A stretch of 64,000 nucleotides of DNA from Spirodela intermedia (GCA_902729315.2 LR746266.1:5001-69000); one strand, 5' to 3'; positions 48,040 through 61,680 are shown, numbered from the stretch's first letter. The notes: generated by a model not told the origin, from the letters alone. Numbers and translations: made by a program.

Positions 48040-48144
48040 ACTGCCGACCTAGTGCATATGTTCCTCTCCGTGTGGAACGGATTCGAAAGGATTTGTCAAC
48101 TCGGTACACGCTCGGGGACCAAGTTCTGCTCAGAAACGATGATT

Positions 48145-48150
48145 AATAAA
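48145..48150 (+). terminator. Possible polyadenylation signal
   Basis: AATAAA lies 106 bp after the Yippee-like stop codon, in an AT-rich spot (GATTAATAAATTAATAC). It is a plausible near-upstream element. Confidence 0.4.
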
Positions 48151-48179
48151 TTAATACACTGTATATTCCCTCGGTGTTC

Positions 48180-49350
48180 GTCTGCCATGGCTGATCCTAA
48201 GTGTAGGCGCCATCGTTTATGCAGTCCCTGTCTTGTGTGGCGAAGGTACCCTCCCCCCGCCGGGTGTCTTACCGAATGTCGGCATCGATCGTGTTCGCCG
48301 CGACAAACATTTGACCTCCCAATGGTTGCAGTCAGGTCGTACTACGTGCGAAGCGGACGGAAACATCACCCTGTTTTCCGGACGGAGTCACTGGAACCTT
48401 TCTCCGCTGCGTTCAGGCTTGTGCGAAGCGAAAGCCCGTTTCAGAAGGCACGAGCCTCGATCCAGACACCCGAACACGTGAGCAGCCAATGCAACACGAT
48501 CGAGTTGGAATGAGCTGATGGCAGCTCTCCGAAAGGCAAACCTGTTCTGATTCGGCTGGTATCTCTTTGAACTGGGCTGTGATCCGCAATGGAGCGCTTG
48601 GGAAGCGCCAAAACGCCTGGTCTGATAAGAGGGTTGTTGTCCGATGTAGAGTTGACTACATCGGTAATTGGCAACGACCCAAGTATCCTGATAAGCAAAC
48701 ACGGATAGGCTGGTTTAAGACGTTCAAAATGTCCCTACACACACTTAACGTGAAGAGATGCTTTTGTACTATTTATTTTGTTCAACAAAAGAATCCTTCC
48801 TGCGTTCAAACAGCCGGGGCAGCTCAGCCTCCACTTCAGGAATCAAGAAAAGCCGGACTGCCCGAAGCGGTGAAGGAGAAGGGCAGAAACTTTTATGCCT
48901 TGTTTGTGAGAGATCCGACGACAGCAGCGGCGAGCAGCGGCCCTGGCAGCATTAACCTGGGGATTCTGTTGACGCCAGATTCTAGTTCAAGCCAGGCCCA
49001 AGCCGGGATATTGACATGCATATATAGATACATACATGTGTGTGTGTGTGTGTGTACGTACGTACAAAATATGGAACCGTGAGGAGGGAGAGTACAAATC
49101 TCTCCTCTGATTGTCCACGTGGAGACAATAAGAGGGTTGCCGACGGAACTGATAATCAGGGACGGCAAAGAAAGGCATCCACTACTAGCTTCGAAAGTCA
49201 CTCCCTCATCTCACAGCGTGCTCTGAGCGGACAAGTAGAGGTTACCACACTGGGCACATACAAACAAAGAAGAAACATTGCACACCCCATCCAACACTTA
49301 GCTCTACTCAACCGAAGGTAAACTCTCCGGACAGGCCGCCCGCTACCCCA
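48180..49350. other. Sequence between convergent genes
   Basis: It lies between the 3' ends of the Yippee-like (plus) and CBM20 (minus) genes. It contains a (GT)n microsatellite at about 49,036-49,055. Reading frames on both strands have no motif. Confidence 0.5.
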
Positions 49351-49354
49351 CTGG

Positions 49355-50970
49355 CTACTTGCTCCAGCGATCGGGTGCAGCGATCAAAACTTCCCCATTT
49401 CTAACGACATCATCATCGCGCTCTTCAGAGAATTCACCCGGCGCCGGTATGGCAGATGGTTCCTCCTCTTTTATCTTTTGGTCGTCCGCATTCTCCCACT
49501 CTCCTGCAACGATGATTGTGTTCGTGGTTTCCCAGGTCCGCAAGATTCTGTCAGGACCCGGTTGCCATGCGAGCTTCCCAGATAGCTCTCGACGCACAAA
49601 CTTGAACTTTATCTCTTCCTCCACCGGCAACCCCTGATGCAAAACAGGACACCGAATATCATCAGCTTGTCGGGCGGCAGTACACTTCCGTTTGCAAATA
49701 TGAGAGTGAAGGGTGAGTTACCATCTCGGTTATCCACACATGGCCATCCGACCATTCCAATGGTATGGCGTTGGCGACGTCCCACTGACCAAGGCTGGTG
49801 CCCGCTCCAAGAAGGAGGAATTGCTCGCCAAACCGGCATGACTTCTGCAGCGTAAACTTCACCTGAACAGTCTTGGGCAGATCTGGTAGACAGGGCAAAA
49901 TATGTTAAGACTTTTAAAAAGATGTCTCGAGACTGATTATTAAGAGAGGAGCGTGCAATCTCACTCGGGGATTTAGCCTGGACTGGGATGGCCTCGGGCA
50001 TTGCGATCGTCTCCCCTCCACCCTCGGGAGATCCAGGGTTTTGAACTGGTTCCAGCTTCTGAGCTTCTGCGACCGCCTCAAGTGACTCCACCGGTGTTTG
50101 ACGATCGGCCACTTCCAGCTTCTGCGTCTCCCCTCCACCCTCGAGAGATCCAACGGCTTCTCTGTTTTGAACTGGTTCCAGCTTCTGAGCTTCTGCGACC
50201 GCCTCAAGTGACTCCACCGGTGTTTGACGATCGGCCACTTCCAGCTTCTGCGTCTCCCCTCCACCCTCGAGAAATCCAACGGCTTCTCTGTTTTGAACTG
50301 GTTCCAGCTTCTGAGCTTCTGCGGCCGCCTCAAGTGACTCCACCGGTGTTTGACGATCGGCCACTTCCAGCTTCTGCGTCTCCTCTCCACCCTCGAGAGA
50401 TCCAACGGCTTCTCTGTTTTGAACTGGTTCCAGCTTCTGAGCTTCTGCGACCGCCTCAAGTGACTCCACCGGTGTTTGACGATCGGTCACTTCCAGCTTC
50501 TGCGTCTCCTCTCCACCCTCGAGAGATCCAACGGCTTTTCTGTTTTGAACTAGTTCCAGCTTCTGTGCTTCTGCGACCGCCTCAAGTGACTCCACCGGTG
50601 TTTGACGATCGGCCACTTCCAGCTTCTGCGTCTCCTCTCCACCCTCGAGAAATCCAACGGCTTCTCTGTTTTGAACTGCTTCCGGCTTCTGTGCTTCTGC
50701 GATCGCCTCAAGTGACTCCACCGCTGTTCGACGATCGGCAACTTCCAGCTTCTGCATCTCTGCAACACTCTTTGGCGATTCATACGCTGTTTGACAGTGA
50801 GCTTTGTCACTCGAACTCTCAGCGGAAGCTTTTGGCAATTCGTCCGCTGTTTGACTTTGTGCTACCTCATTCAGGTTCTCTCCGGCTGCCTTGGGCAATG
50901 CATGTGCTATCAGACATTTAGTTGCTGTCGCACTCTCTGCCGCATCGTGCTGTAAGTCGCCGTCTGCTTG
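49355..50970 (-). CDS. CBM20 starch-binding protein with 42-residue repeats
   Basis: Minus-strand exons are 50,970-49,965, 49,882-49,722 and 49,633-49,355, joined by GT-AG introns of 82 and 88 bp in phase. The long first listed exon encodes an acidic region with six tandem 42-residue repeats (consensus QKLEVADRQTPVESLEAVAE, then AQKLEPVQNREAVGSLEGGE and ET). The next two encode a family 20 carbohydrate-binding module: VQVKFTLQKSCRFGEQFLLL, GTSLGQWD, PLEWSDGHVW, EIKFKFV and LAWQPGPDR, including the aromatic residues that contact starch. An acidic C-terminus ends at TAG 49,355. No catalytic domain follows, so it should bind starch or glucan rather than cut it. The listed 5' end is a splice acceptor (TTTTACATCTCAG), so at least one upstream exon exists. 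The reading through intron 1 is also open, so retention would shift into a CBM-less C-terminus. Confidence 0.85.
50014..50765 (-). repeat. 126-bp in-frame tandem repeat, six copies
   Basis: The landmark GCCTCAAGTGACTCC occurs at 50,075, 50,201, 50,327, 50,453, 50,579 and 50,705, exactly 126 bp apart each time. Copies differ by a few bases. As 126 is a multiple of three, the array encodes 42-residue units within the CBM20 gene. The long plus-strand frame over it is antisense shadow. Confidence 0.95.
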
Positions 50971-51833
50971 CTGAGATGTAAAATCATTTTTTTTACTCCA
51001 AATGTTTGCAAGACTGCGATGTATTTAGGGTCTAGACGGCCGATAGCAGTTCAGCCCGTCCCTTCTTTTGACAAATCAGAGAATCGTAAGAAGGAAGGAA
51101 GAAGCTCAGGACATATAAGTAGAGACAATACGGCTATGGATGATGGTGACATATTTTTGGGCAAGACCCTCAGCATGAAAGTGGTTGCGGCATTACAGAG
51201 AAGGGGTTGTTTTGTGCCTACGTAAAATTACATGATCAAAGTAAACTTCTGAGAACGTAATTACCGTGATCATTGATCTGCTAAAGCTACGTGCATAAAA
51301 TATAATTCCATCAAGTTGGAATAAAACTCTCCCTAAAGTCGCTTACAAGATGTACTGAGATTCAGACTAATCGACGAAAAAAATGAAGAAAAAAACCCGC
51401 AAGAAAGAAAAGAACGCCACGCACTTAGCCGTAGTATTTTCCCTTTTTTTGTTTTGTCACATGTATCTGCGAGATAAGTGATCAAATGACGGATTTCCAA
51501 CGAATAATGAATTCGAATAATGAGTGCGTCGGTAAGGAAGAAAAATCGGGAGAAGGAAACTGAATTTTACGTAAATCCGGCTTTATACACCATAACCGGT
51601 GGCTTCATCCGCAACTCTAGTGAACAGAGAGTAGACTGGAAAGTAAAGGACGTCGTAGCGAGCATGCGGCGGATGACGATAAAGTCGCTGGAACATTTCA
51701 AAACGAGGTCCCTGGACTCCGAAAGAGTCCCTGCGGCGGGCGGGGGTGGGGCAGTCACCACTTGGTGCCAGAAAGCACAGGAGTGAAGAAAAAGGTTCTT
51801 CTCAGGAAGCGGGGGTCGGTCAGTCATTCAGGC

Positions 51834-52162
51834 TACAAGTGGATCGTCAGTCGGAGCAAATATACGTACTGAGGTGAGAAAATTATTGTAATAAATATAC
51901 ATGCCTCCGAAATCCCCTTTGACGGAAAGGTGGAGGCCGGTGGCCGCGGCCGCCCAAACGCCGAAGCAGCCGTCGTGTCTATGCGGCGTAGGAGGATGGG
52001 AGAAAAGAGCACAAGGTCAGTGCTTAGCCCAGAACATGAGGAGCGGATCCGGGGAACCCAGCACGAAGCTACCACTTTCCTCCTCTCTCCAGCCGAGGTC
52101 GTCCAGCCTCTGCCATCCGCTGCTAACGACCACCTCGCACGTGGGCAACCGAGCACCACCAT
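51834..52162 (-). CDS. Possible first exon of the CBM20 gene (transit peptide)
   Basis: A minus-strand frame starting at ATG 52,162 reads MVVLGCPRARWSLAADGRGW and continues rich in Arg and Ser with few acids (KVVASCWVPRIRSSCSG), as expected for a plastid transit peptide. It lies about 1 kb upstream of the CBM20 coding exon in the right orientation. A phase-0 donor is needed: candidates are AAA|GTGGTA and TAC|GTATAT, and I could not choose between them. The end given is the frame limit, not the exon end. Confidence 0.3.
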
Positions 52163-52204
52163 TGCCGCTTCCACAGCTCAAGCAAATCTAATGAGAGGGA
52201 GAGA

Positions 52205-52775
52205 GTGAAGTATGTGACTTTGTGGGAGCGTTTGCCGGCAGAGCCAGACTACTGCACTTGTCGCGGCTGTTCGACGAAGTTGAACCGTCTCTCGTTCTCT
52301 TTAGTCATGAAGGAAGCTCCTCCGTGTCTGTTTCCGCCCGCTCATTGAGCAGCGTCCGCGTGGCAAGGGGATGTGACTGCCGTTTGGAGGCGACGGGCTT
52401 TTCTGTCTCCTCTTAATTTCGAGAAAATAACTACTCGAGAAAGAAAAAAATCAACGGTGCTAAATAAATGTGCTGCTTGGAGAGGGCCCGTGGTTGACGC
52501 GGGAGAACGCACATAGCCGGTCGGGTCGAGGCGGCGGGGCCGGGAGAACGACGGAGCAGATCCACGTGTTTTTGGCCGTGAGCTCCTATGATGTGCCCTC
52601 GTCTCCTACTGCTCGGCAAGCAGCTTGCTGGCTGTTGAGCCGCTTTGGAGGAATTTAGGACGATGATCTGATCGTACAGTGTCGCCGAGTGCGTCCGACT
52701 CGATCCAACTCAACCTATGTATCCTTCGCTCCATGTCCGGGCTTGAGTACCCCGCCTGGATGCCCCTAGTGCCAG

Positions 52776-52812
<37 letters not shown>

Positions 52813-54785
52813 GCGAACGAACAGGTAAAGTGGCTGGCTGGCACTGCAGGGCGAGATATGCTTAGGCGTTGTGAGCGGATGCGGAGGCAAGTGCGGACGC
52901 AGCAGCAAGCAGGGCACGGCAGTGGATGCCGGCCTGGCTAGAGAATTGTCTATGGGTTGAGCCCCGCCGTGTGTCTGCCTTGAAGCTCCACGACTCCGGT
53001 ACCAAAGCCAGGCCAGATAGCTCGCTAGACAACTGAGCGAAATAACCCAGAATGTCTGACTGAATCAAATGGCCTAAAGCGGATCGGAAGTTTACTCGGC
53101 AACGTCCATACTTTATGAGGATATGAGCAAGAGCCGGATTTAGCTCCTGAAATAAATGGGCTTTAGGGCTGGACATGGACCAGCACCCATGACAACCCAA
53201 ATAGCCAGATGGAGGGGCGTCGCTTTAGGGCTGGACATGGACCAGCGCCCATGACGACCCAAATAGCCAGATGGAAGGGCGTCGCTTTAGGGCCGACAAC
53301 CAACAAACAGACCAACAAAGGAAGCAGTTCTTCGGCTATCTCATTGCTCCTTGGCAAATCATATTGGAACATTGAATATGAAGCCGCAAGCTTACAAAAT
53401 TTCACGTTTTTCTTAGGTTATTTATGTCTTTGCTTAACATGTACGAAGTGGGCCGACAGACGTTCAGTTGACTAGGCTAGATCGACGTACTAATCTGCAA
53501 TCAAAGATAGGCTCACTGTTTTTAAAGTGATCCTGACTTCTTTTACCTTCGTGTATTTATCAGAGGTTCTCACCCCCCCCTTGATTTCCAAACAAATAAA
53601 ATTGACAGAATCAGTAAGTTCCCTTACAAAAGAAATTTGTCAAACTCTCAACATGAGATGTCAAAACACTAGCTTATTTCTCTTGGATGAGGACCATCAA
53701 TATTTTGAGTGATTTCTTATATAAAAACAATGACAAAATATTTATGAATCAATCTTGAGGCTGAGTCAATATAATTTCATAGTTTTTTGGGTGTTTGCCT
53801 AAAGCTTGCACCAGAAAAGCCTGTAGATTTTTAGTGCCCACAAATCGAGCTGATGTTCTTTTAAGGTATGTCTTAAAGTTATTAGGATGGACTTTTCGTG
53901 TAACCTAAAAACTTGCTTATTGGAATTCAAATGATTAAGATTTAATTTCATTTCAATATAGACTTATAAAGCAGTTGGCGTAATTAACCTATGCATTCTA
54001 GATACCAGTCAACATGCGATCTTCTGTTTTGTTTTGTTCCTTCAACATGTCAAGATATATAGCAATTAATCGTGGATACTAAGACATGTGGAAATATGTC
54101 GTAGGGTAATTAAATTCTCGGTTCCTTCAAAAACAATATCTCTCTCTTGTAAAATTGGATTAACAAGTTGCTAGGTAAACTCATAAGTCACCACAATAAA
54201 TCTCTTTCAAAAAAATGATCTCTTTAACTTAACTTAGCAAAAGCAATATATGCTCACCAAGTCAAGTTACCTAGGTTAACCACTGAATTAACCCACTCAA
54301 GGCTTAAGTCAATTTTTTTTCTGAAATATATATATATTTATTCTGATTTCAACTTTCTTCTTTTGAATCTTATCCTCACTTATTTTTTTGCAACTTTATG
54401 CCTCGAAAATATAATCAAATAAAAAAAATTATATATACCAAATTAGATCTTAATTCACACATTAATATAATAACAACTTATTTATGATCTCTTTTTTTAT
54501 GACTATTTTTCAACATTAAAACATTTAAACTAACAAAATGAAGCCCTAGAGGAGACATGCACAACTCAACCCCACAAAGGTCTTCTCCCTCTCCCTAACC
54601 ACAAGAGAAATCAAGGTCCTTGGGTGACAGCAACTTCCATGGCATTGAGAGCGACTCAAGCAGGAGAGAGAGCAGCAAATTGACACCAAATCGGACCCTA
54701 ACAAAAACGTTACAAAAACAGCCATTAAACTAGGAAAAAAAGAGGGTGAAAGATTACAAGGCACAGACTACTCCTCGATGGAGAG

Positions 54786-54835
<50 letters not shown>

Positions 54836-55050
54836 GTGCATCCACAGTTTTACAACTGACGAAGAATGACATACATTAAAGTGATGCTATCCGTGTACTT
54901 GGAGACTAACAACACTCTAAGAATAAATAATCTTATAATTTAATGCATCACCTTGTGATATGTAATTGGGGATACGACACATCATTTTGCTGGGCATATT
55001 TCCTCCAAACTGCAGAAGAAGGGAAATTTTAGGAATAAATGTAGATGCTA
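52205..55050. other. Intergenic sequence with simple repeats
   Basis: It contains a (CT)n run at 52,781-52,810, a 62-bp tandem duplication at 53,161, and a (GA)n run at about 54,796-54,831. No gene is recognised. The part from 53,700 to 54,500 is AT-rich. Confidence 0.5.
53161..53300. repeat. 62-bp tandem repeat, two full copies
   Basis: CTTTAGGGCTGGACATGGAC occurs at 53,161 and 53,223. A partial third (CTTTAGGGC) starts at 53,285. Copies differ at only a few bases, so the duplication looks recent. Confidence 0.9.
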
Positions 55051-55053
55051 AAA

Positions 55054-58000
55054 TTATTGCACAAAAGGCAGAAACGACCTTGCTCCTAAGCTCTCAATAA
55101 TATCGGTAGTGAGGGTTGCCCGTTTATTTTCTGCAAAGGCAAGAGATGCAGCTTTCCGGAGCAATGCAGAGCCAGCAATGCACCCCAAAACCATTGGATT
55201 TGAAGAGCTTTGTACCGCACCGCAGAGACAATAAACAATAGAATACAGTTTAATGCCATATACTAATAACCGTATGCCTCACTCAAAAAATCAGATGATT
55301 AGAAGTCGGAAACCTGAAGTTTAAACGCTCGCTATGCTCAGATATCTGTTGCCGCGCCCAAGAGGAAAAGACAGCGACACTGGATGCCACAGAGACAACT
55401 AACAATGAACATCTTGGAGAAATTCGTCCAAGCACATATGCCAGTCAACATGAGGAAAAAATGTAGGAAAAAGGAGCCTCAAAATGGGATAAGAGACCAC
55501 GAGAAAGAAAGCCCAAGAAGCTGGAAAGAGTTGAAGACCGAACAGAAATTTAACTACCTGACAGCCTAGGTCAACCAGAGAAAAACCTGAGCCCCCCAAA
55601 AAAAAAAACGAAATTGACGATTAGATGTTTTATCCAAATCATCACAAAACCTTTCGACAATAGTTTCAATTGACAACATTGTTGAGATGCAAATTCCTGT
55701 CCTGGTCCTTTTCCTCACAATCTATATGGTCGTCAATGCAGTAGCGCAATCACAGTCTATAAATTGAACCATACTGGTTAAAATGCTAGGCTATGATGAG
55801 CTGCACAAAGGAAATGTCTTCTTGCAGTAACAAGCGAAAAATGTTATTTTCGCAAGTTTTCATGCACAGGAAACTAAAGCAAGAGCTATGAGCCAACCTC
55901 CCAGAAAGGATATCCCCTTGCCCGCCACAGCGCCGTGGAGATCCAAAAGCACTCACCACACTGACTGCAGGTAAAAAACATGGGGAATGAAGAATGTAAG
56001 GTCGTTGCAGCTGCAGTCATGAGTGCTCAAATTATATCGCGCAGAGAAATATAACCGTTTGACATTATAGTTGAAATTAATTCAGCTAATTATTAGAAAG
56101 ATGAATCCATCTGTCAGAGTGGCAATCATTCACAGACATTGGAGTACAAATTATCACTCTGGCAGATGAAAAATACACGAATGGTTGTGTAAGACGATCT
56201 TTTAAACGCACCAGTTTCGCCATCACTAATAAGATCTGCATTGCCCTTTCGCAAGATTGTTGCTCCCCCAACACTGAACCAAAAGATACTCTAATATGAG
56301 TGGCAACTAAACCAAAGATGTCCATCATATGCAGATTTCAAGGTATTTACCTTCTAGAGAGGGATAACAGTTGCTCAGCAGCATCTTGATCATCAGCATT
56401 TCTACCAAGTACCTTTTCAACTAGACGTTTATACTCGTTCACGTTTGGGGTTAGGACGGCCAAAGAATACCCTGCGATGAGACCTAGGTTGTTGGTGACT
56501 AAGAAAAGCCCATCCTGCGTACATGAAAAATTACAACTATTTCAACAACTTGAAGCCTCTTAGTTATAGATGAAGTTGACACTAAATGTTTCACCAGGGA
56601 ATACATACTCCGTCAACAACAATGGGGATGTTTGACTGCCTTGCATGCCTCATGATTTCGCTGATGCAATCCTTTATCAGAAAGTTAAGTATTACAGATT
56701 GAAAGCAGGAATAATTGAAATATGCAAAATATGCTTTATTCTTAATCGTGGAAAGAGAGGACGATATCATTTAATCTTAAGCAGGAAAAAGTGAGGAATC
56801 AAGTCTACATTCGAACAGCAGGCCTTGTTAAATGATTTCTTACGATAGGATCCAAGAAACTACCGAAGGGAAGTTGCAAAAGCAGGCATTGAAAGTCTAA
56901 GAGGAAAAAATTCCGTTCAGGCTAAAACCGTTATGTTCAGAAATAGGCTATACCAATAAAGAGAGCGTTTTTAGCTGAAAGAAAGTTTTTATCCAGAGAT
57001 GTGAATTTCAATTCTGGATGCATTATTGATATATATCTTCCCCAGATATCAAACCAAAGTAGAGCGCATTTTTACATTTAGAGACTGAAGATGCCATTAG
57101 GTGCGTAATTTTCTTCACACACTGAAGGCGATCTTTAATCAGAAATAAGCTGCAAAGCATCACATATTTTCCTCAGATTAGCAGAAAAATTGTGATGCCA
57201 ATTTATTATGTTTCCTCCAATGCAAAATTCTTATAAGAAATGAAACTATCAAATTTTAAGCCAGTTAACTCGGAAGAATCTCGAATTTGTAACTAACCAT
57301 GAGAAATGCGTCCCTTCCAAGACCTGGGCCAACCACAAGGCAATCAAACCGTTCCATCCATTTTTTGACTTCAGCTACGACCAGACTTGAAACTGATGCT
57401 TTTTCATCCTCCCTGGATGAAATTATATCATCATACAATGACTCCAAGATAAATGAAGAACTTGGAAAGCTGTATATATTACCACCTTATACTATATGAT
57501 TCTTCAAGCACAGGGTGCACGATCAACTCGGGACTGTAGCTTTTAATAACAGGTGCAGCATCCTTTGTACAAAAGACATGCGATAGATCTGCACCCTGCA
57601 TGGCCGTCATAAAATGTAAATAAAAATACGCATGAGTGATCCATTATTTTACAAAACAGACACGGAGGGATATGAGAAAAGAGATACTAACAATTTTTAG
57701 AGCAGATATGGCAGCAAAATATGGAGCACCTGTGTATTCACGGCATCCACCAATAACAGCTATCTTCCCTGCACAAACATATATTTCTTGACAAGAGCTG
57801 AAAAAAATTGGAAAGACAAGGAATTCGTAGATGCCTTGAACTGATGTCATCAGTACAAACTAGATAGAACAGAAACTATGCACCTGGAAAATAACTTTCT
57901 TTTGAAACATATTAGATAATTGAATAAGCAAATCAGTCACATTTGTGAGAACAAATTACACGTCATCTGTTGATGATGATCTCAAGAGAGCCATGAAACT

Positions 58001-59740
58001 ATATAAGTCAAGGAAAAATCCAGGTACAACCTTACTATCTTGGAAAGAATGCTTCAAAATAGTCGAAGGGACATATATTATTTTCCAATTAATATATGCT
58101 AAAGCATACACCTATACAGAACTCAACACGATTTCCACTCTGAGAGAAAAATCCAATATGTATCCAGCAATGTAAAGAGACCAATATGATAATTTCATTT
58201 TCCTAAGTAGCTGTCATATTATATTTTAATGGAAACTGGGCCACTATTGTTGCATCTCTGAATTGAAATTTCTGTAACTGAAATGAAATGTGCGTCACAG
58301 AAACATTTGCAATAAATTATTTTTTCACGCACAATACTTTATCAATGTTTATTTGAATAAGTCTTGTGAAAGCAATTTCTTAGATCGAATCTGTTCGAAT
58401 TAACCAATTAAGAACAAGTCAAATGAACGTTGAAAGACTAAAAGATCATATTCCTTTTATCAGAAATGTTTCAGTCAGCAGCTCATAACTGGGCGCATTG
58501 ATTCGTAAGAATGGGTGCGCATGACCATAAAACAAAAGGAACCGAAGTATATAACGTTAGATGGATAGTTGGCGGAGAAAATAAGACATTATTGTACCCA
58601 ATCAAAAGATTTATATTGCTTTTAATGTTGTCTCCAAGGATGACAGGAATAAGTTAAACATTAACACGAGAAAAAAATGTCACCACGCTTCACTGTATCG
58701 AAAGCTGCTATCACTGAAGAGAGAACTATTTTTTTTCAAATGAGGGGAAAAGCCGAATGTCCCCACGTTATTTTTAATGGGGGTCAAGCAGTGACGAATG
58801 TCCCCGCCTTTTATCAATCGTAGCGCTCATTTGTTTGGCATTGCGGTGGCAATGCCCTAACTGCTCAAGAATTGTTAATTTGAGAAAAACCTCGCAGTCT
58901 ACCCAAGAGAAGAAAGAGAACGTCTTCAAATGTTTGAAAAACAGTGGATTAACAGAAAAATCAGCACTGGACTGATCCAAGAATACATTTCAAAATCGGC
59001 ATGCGGGAATTGAACGTGCTTTCACAAATCCGATACATCAGTTCCTAAAACAGTAGTATTGACCCCCACGGTTCGTCATCAGAGTGAAATCTTCCATGGG
59101 TCATAAATGAATGCTGGTATGAGTCATTGGTGCACAGACAGTTTCAGAATGATTGCATACAAAAGAGAACGACACCGCCTCATAAGAGCTAAGAATATAA
59201 TTCCATGGGAGCAAAAGGAAGGCATGCCTGGATTAGTGAAAGAAACAAACAGAACCCGGCCATTCCCCTGGGATGGTGTCCATCGCAGCTTGTTGCCGGA
59301 GCAGAATTTTTTTCGCACATAACCTCTACCAATCCGATGGGAAAAGCCGCATCAACCAGTTGGCCTCTAGAGCCACAATCGATTGGATACAATTTTCTCT
59401 TCATCTATCCCTTGATTATGCTTCTCCCCGCTTGATCGAATGCGAAGAAGAAATGAAAGTTACACCCAAACGCGTACAATTCCACAGACGAAATCTCACC
59501 TGCCTGGCCCTTATGCAGACCCGAGTCCAAAGGTGGAGTAATACGCTTTAAAATGCTGCCGGCGTCAGCCTCTAGTCCGAGACTACTCAAATTCGTCACT
59601 CCTGCCGCCATCCTTCGGGAGGAAGCCGACCCCCTGACCCCTCCCAGAGACCTTATCAAGAACTGATGCCTCCGAGAAACAGCCGAAGCCGCAAAGTTAT
59701 GACTGCGGGCGACAGACGAGAAGGTGTGCAGAGGACACAT
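55054..59740 (-). CDS. NAXD: ATP-dependent (S)-NAD(P)H-hydrate dehydratase, ten exons
   Basis: The enzyme repairs hydrated NADH and NADPH (NADHX, NADPHX) by ATP- or ADP-driven dehydration, working with an epimerase. Minus-strand exons: 59,740-59,500; 57,768-57,692; 57,595-57,486; 57,412-57,298; 56,671-56,609; 56,514-56,351; 56,273-56,212; 55,964-55,898; 55,379-55,314; 55,207-55,054. All have GT-AG borders and phases close to 372 residues plus TAA. The ribokinase-like fold is marked by [19 protein letters not shown] (82-100), GPGLGRD (171-177), [13 protein letters not shown] (199-211), [10 protein letters not shown] (223-232) and the catalytic GGQGD (291-295). The N-terminus ([16 protein letters not shown]...) is basic and Ser-rich, suggesting an organelle transit peptide. 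Intron 1 is 1,731 bp. The last acceptor (GTACAAAG) is weak but keeps phase. Confidence 0.94.
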
Positions 59741-61680
59741 CGTGTCAGTTTAAACCGAGCTAGAACTCTACGAGACCACAATCGTGCCCCGCGCATCAGC
59801 GAAGAAACGAAGAGGATAACAGAAAATGAGAGAGGGAAGAACTTATTTGGATCATCGCGGAAAAAAGGAAAAATGGATAGCACGAACCCGGGAGTTGCTT
59901 CGTACGCTTAGCGGGCACAGCTCGCGGACTGATGTATTCCCTCGATCCCAACCACAGAGACGATCGCTCTCTCTCCCCTTTCTCGTAAAACGTTGAGGTG
60001 ATGAGTATGCTACCTCGATGGCCGTCTGATCCTGATGGCCGTAGTAGGGTCAACGGCTGCGGGGTTCGTGTGCCTTAGGATTAATGGGTGTGTTGGGAGG
60101 AGCACCCACCGAAATAGTTTCCACCTCGTGACTAAGATGGGGCTCGCCAGGAATGGCATGTAGACGTACTGCAGAGAAAGATAAATTGGTTTCGGCAATC
60201 CTCGGATTTGGGACGAAAATCCCACATTTTCTCCCACCCCGTATGCAAAATTATTCTCATTTACGAACATGGTGAGAAAAAGAAAAGAAGGTTTGACGTT
60301 GCTTATCTTGCGGAGATGATGGATAGAATGCAGTTCTACCCCACGGCGACGGTAATAAGCTACCTCCACGACGAGGTTGCCGCAGGTCGATACAGCTGTT
60401 GCGTCGTAGTCACGAATAGTTCATCATCAAGAAGAAGTCAGGCTTATCAAGGGGATCTAGTCGGTTTATTTTGGATCAGTCTTATGAAAGCAATTCCAAT
60501 GGATTGGGCTCTTGCTTTGTTCGTTGAACGTTTACGGCATTGCAAATACCGCACGCCAACAACTGACGCAAAGTGACGGATGCCTCCATCTATTTGTTAA
60601 TCGATGCGGGAGATTTTCCCATAATCGGATCCTTCACTTAACCATGAACGGCATTTGCACTGGAAAACCGCGTATGACCCAAGTTTTCCTCTGCTTCCGG
60701 AGTGGCATCCCATCCGGGTATCAGTAGTTCGGTTGTGTGGGAAAATGTGTCGCTGCTCGCTTACAATTTCGTACGCGTTTCTTTGTATTTGTTCAGATTT
60801 TTTTAGTTCCGAATTTTAGGCTTATTTTCCGACCAGAATTCAATGTGATCAGCGGGTACTGGAGTCAATTGTTTGACTATAGAGTATGTCTTGTGGATGC
60901 ATATGAAGCCTTCGATTCGTGCAAACAGCATGCCCCTGAACCTCACTCAGGCTGCTGGTGGCCACATCTGGACATTCTTCGTTTGCCTTTCCCGGATATC
61001 TGGTCGGAGCTCCAGCACGTGTTGGACTCGTCGCTTCAATTGATATCAATACCGGTCTAGACCCATCACAGACTTCCATCCTCCAGGTACTCTTCTTTAG
61101 AGGAAAATACACCTTCAATCCTTTTGGGGTCTCATGGGACACCAACCCTCTCTCCCACCTCCGCCCTTTTTGGGGTTTACGGTAGCAATGAAGCCGCACC
61201 CACCAGCCAGGAGCATCAAGAAGCGTAAGGGAGGTCGGGTAAATGAAGAAATGGGGATAAGATTAGCCCATCTGTACATCACTGGTAATCGGCTGCATGC
61301 AAGGACACGCTTTAAATGAATGAGTAGAAGCTACATCGTTCATCTGAGATGTGCACTGCAATCTCTCGACCGAAGGAAAGACAGCAACGTCGGAGAAACG
61401 TAACCATGGCCTGAGTTTTGCGGTTGCTGCTGTTTATGGTCTCACCGGCATACTTGGCCGGCCAGTCTCGAACACAAGTCGATTGAGCTGAGGATACGGA
61501 AACAGCATCAACAGACAAATTAATTCATTCTGGGGTAAAAGTATAGGCGCCCCCAAGCAGCAGAAAATTTCCACCCACTGAGCAGATCCTCGAAAGGCCT
61601 CACCTCTCGGTCGATGAAATCCCTGGAAGAGCGCGGCCTCCTCAACGGAAGAACAGTAACGAAAATGGATTGTCTCGTTC
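59741..61680. other. Upstream region of NAXD
   Basis: It should hold the NAXD promoter. No TATA box stands out. Frames on both strands up to 122 codons show no motif I recognise. Confidence 0.4.

Noticed and set aside
50001-50921. 306-codon plus-strand frame
   Set aside because: It is the antisense of the 126-bp coding repeat of the CBM20 gene; the minus strand carries the spliced CBM20 domain.
60737-61060. 107-codon plus-strand frame as a gene
   Set aside because: It has no recognisable domain or supported splice context, and its composition fits chance.
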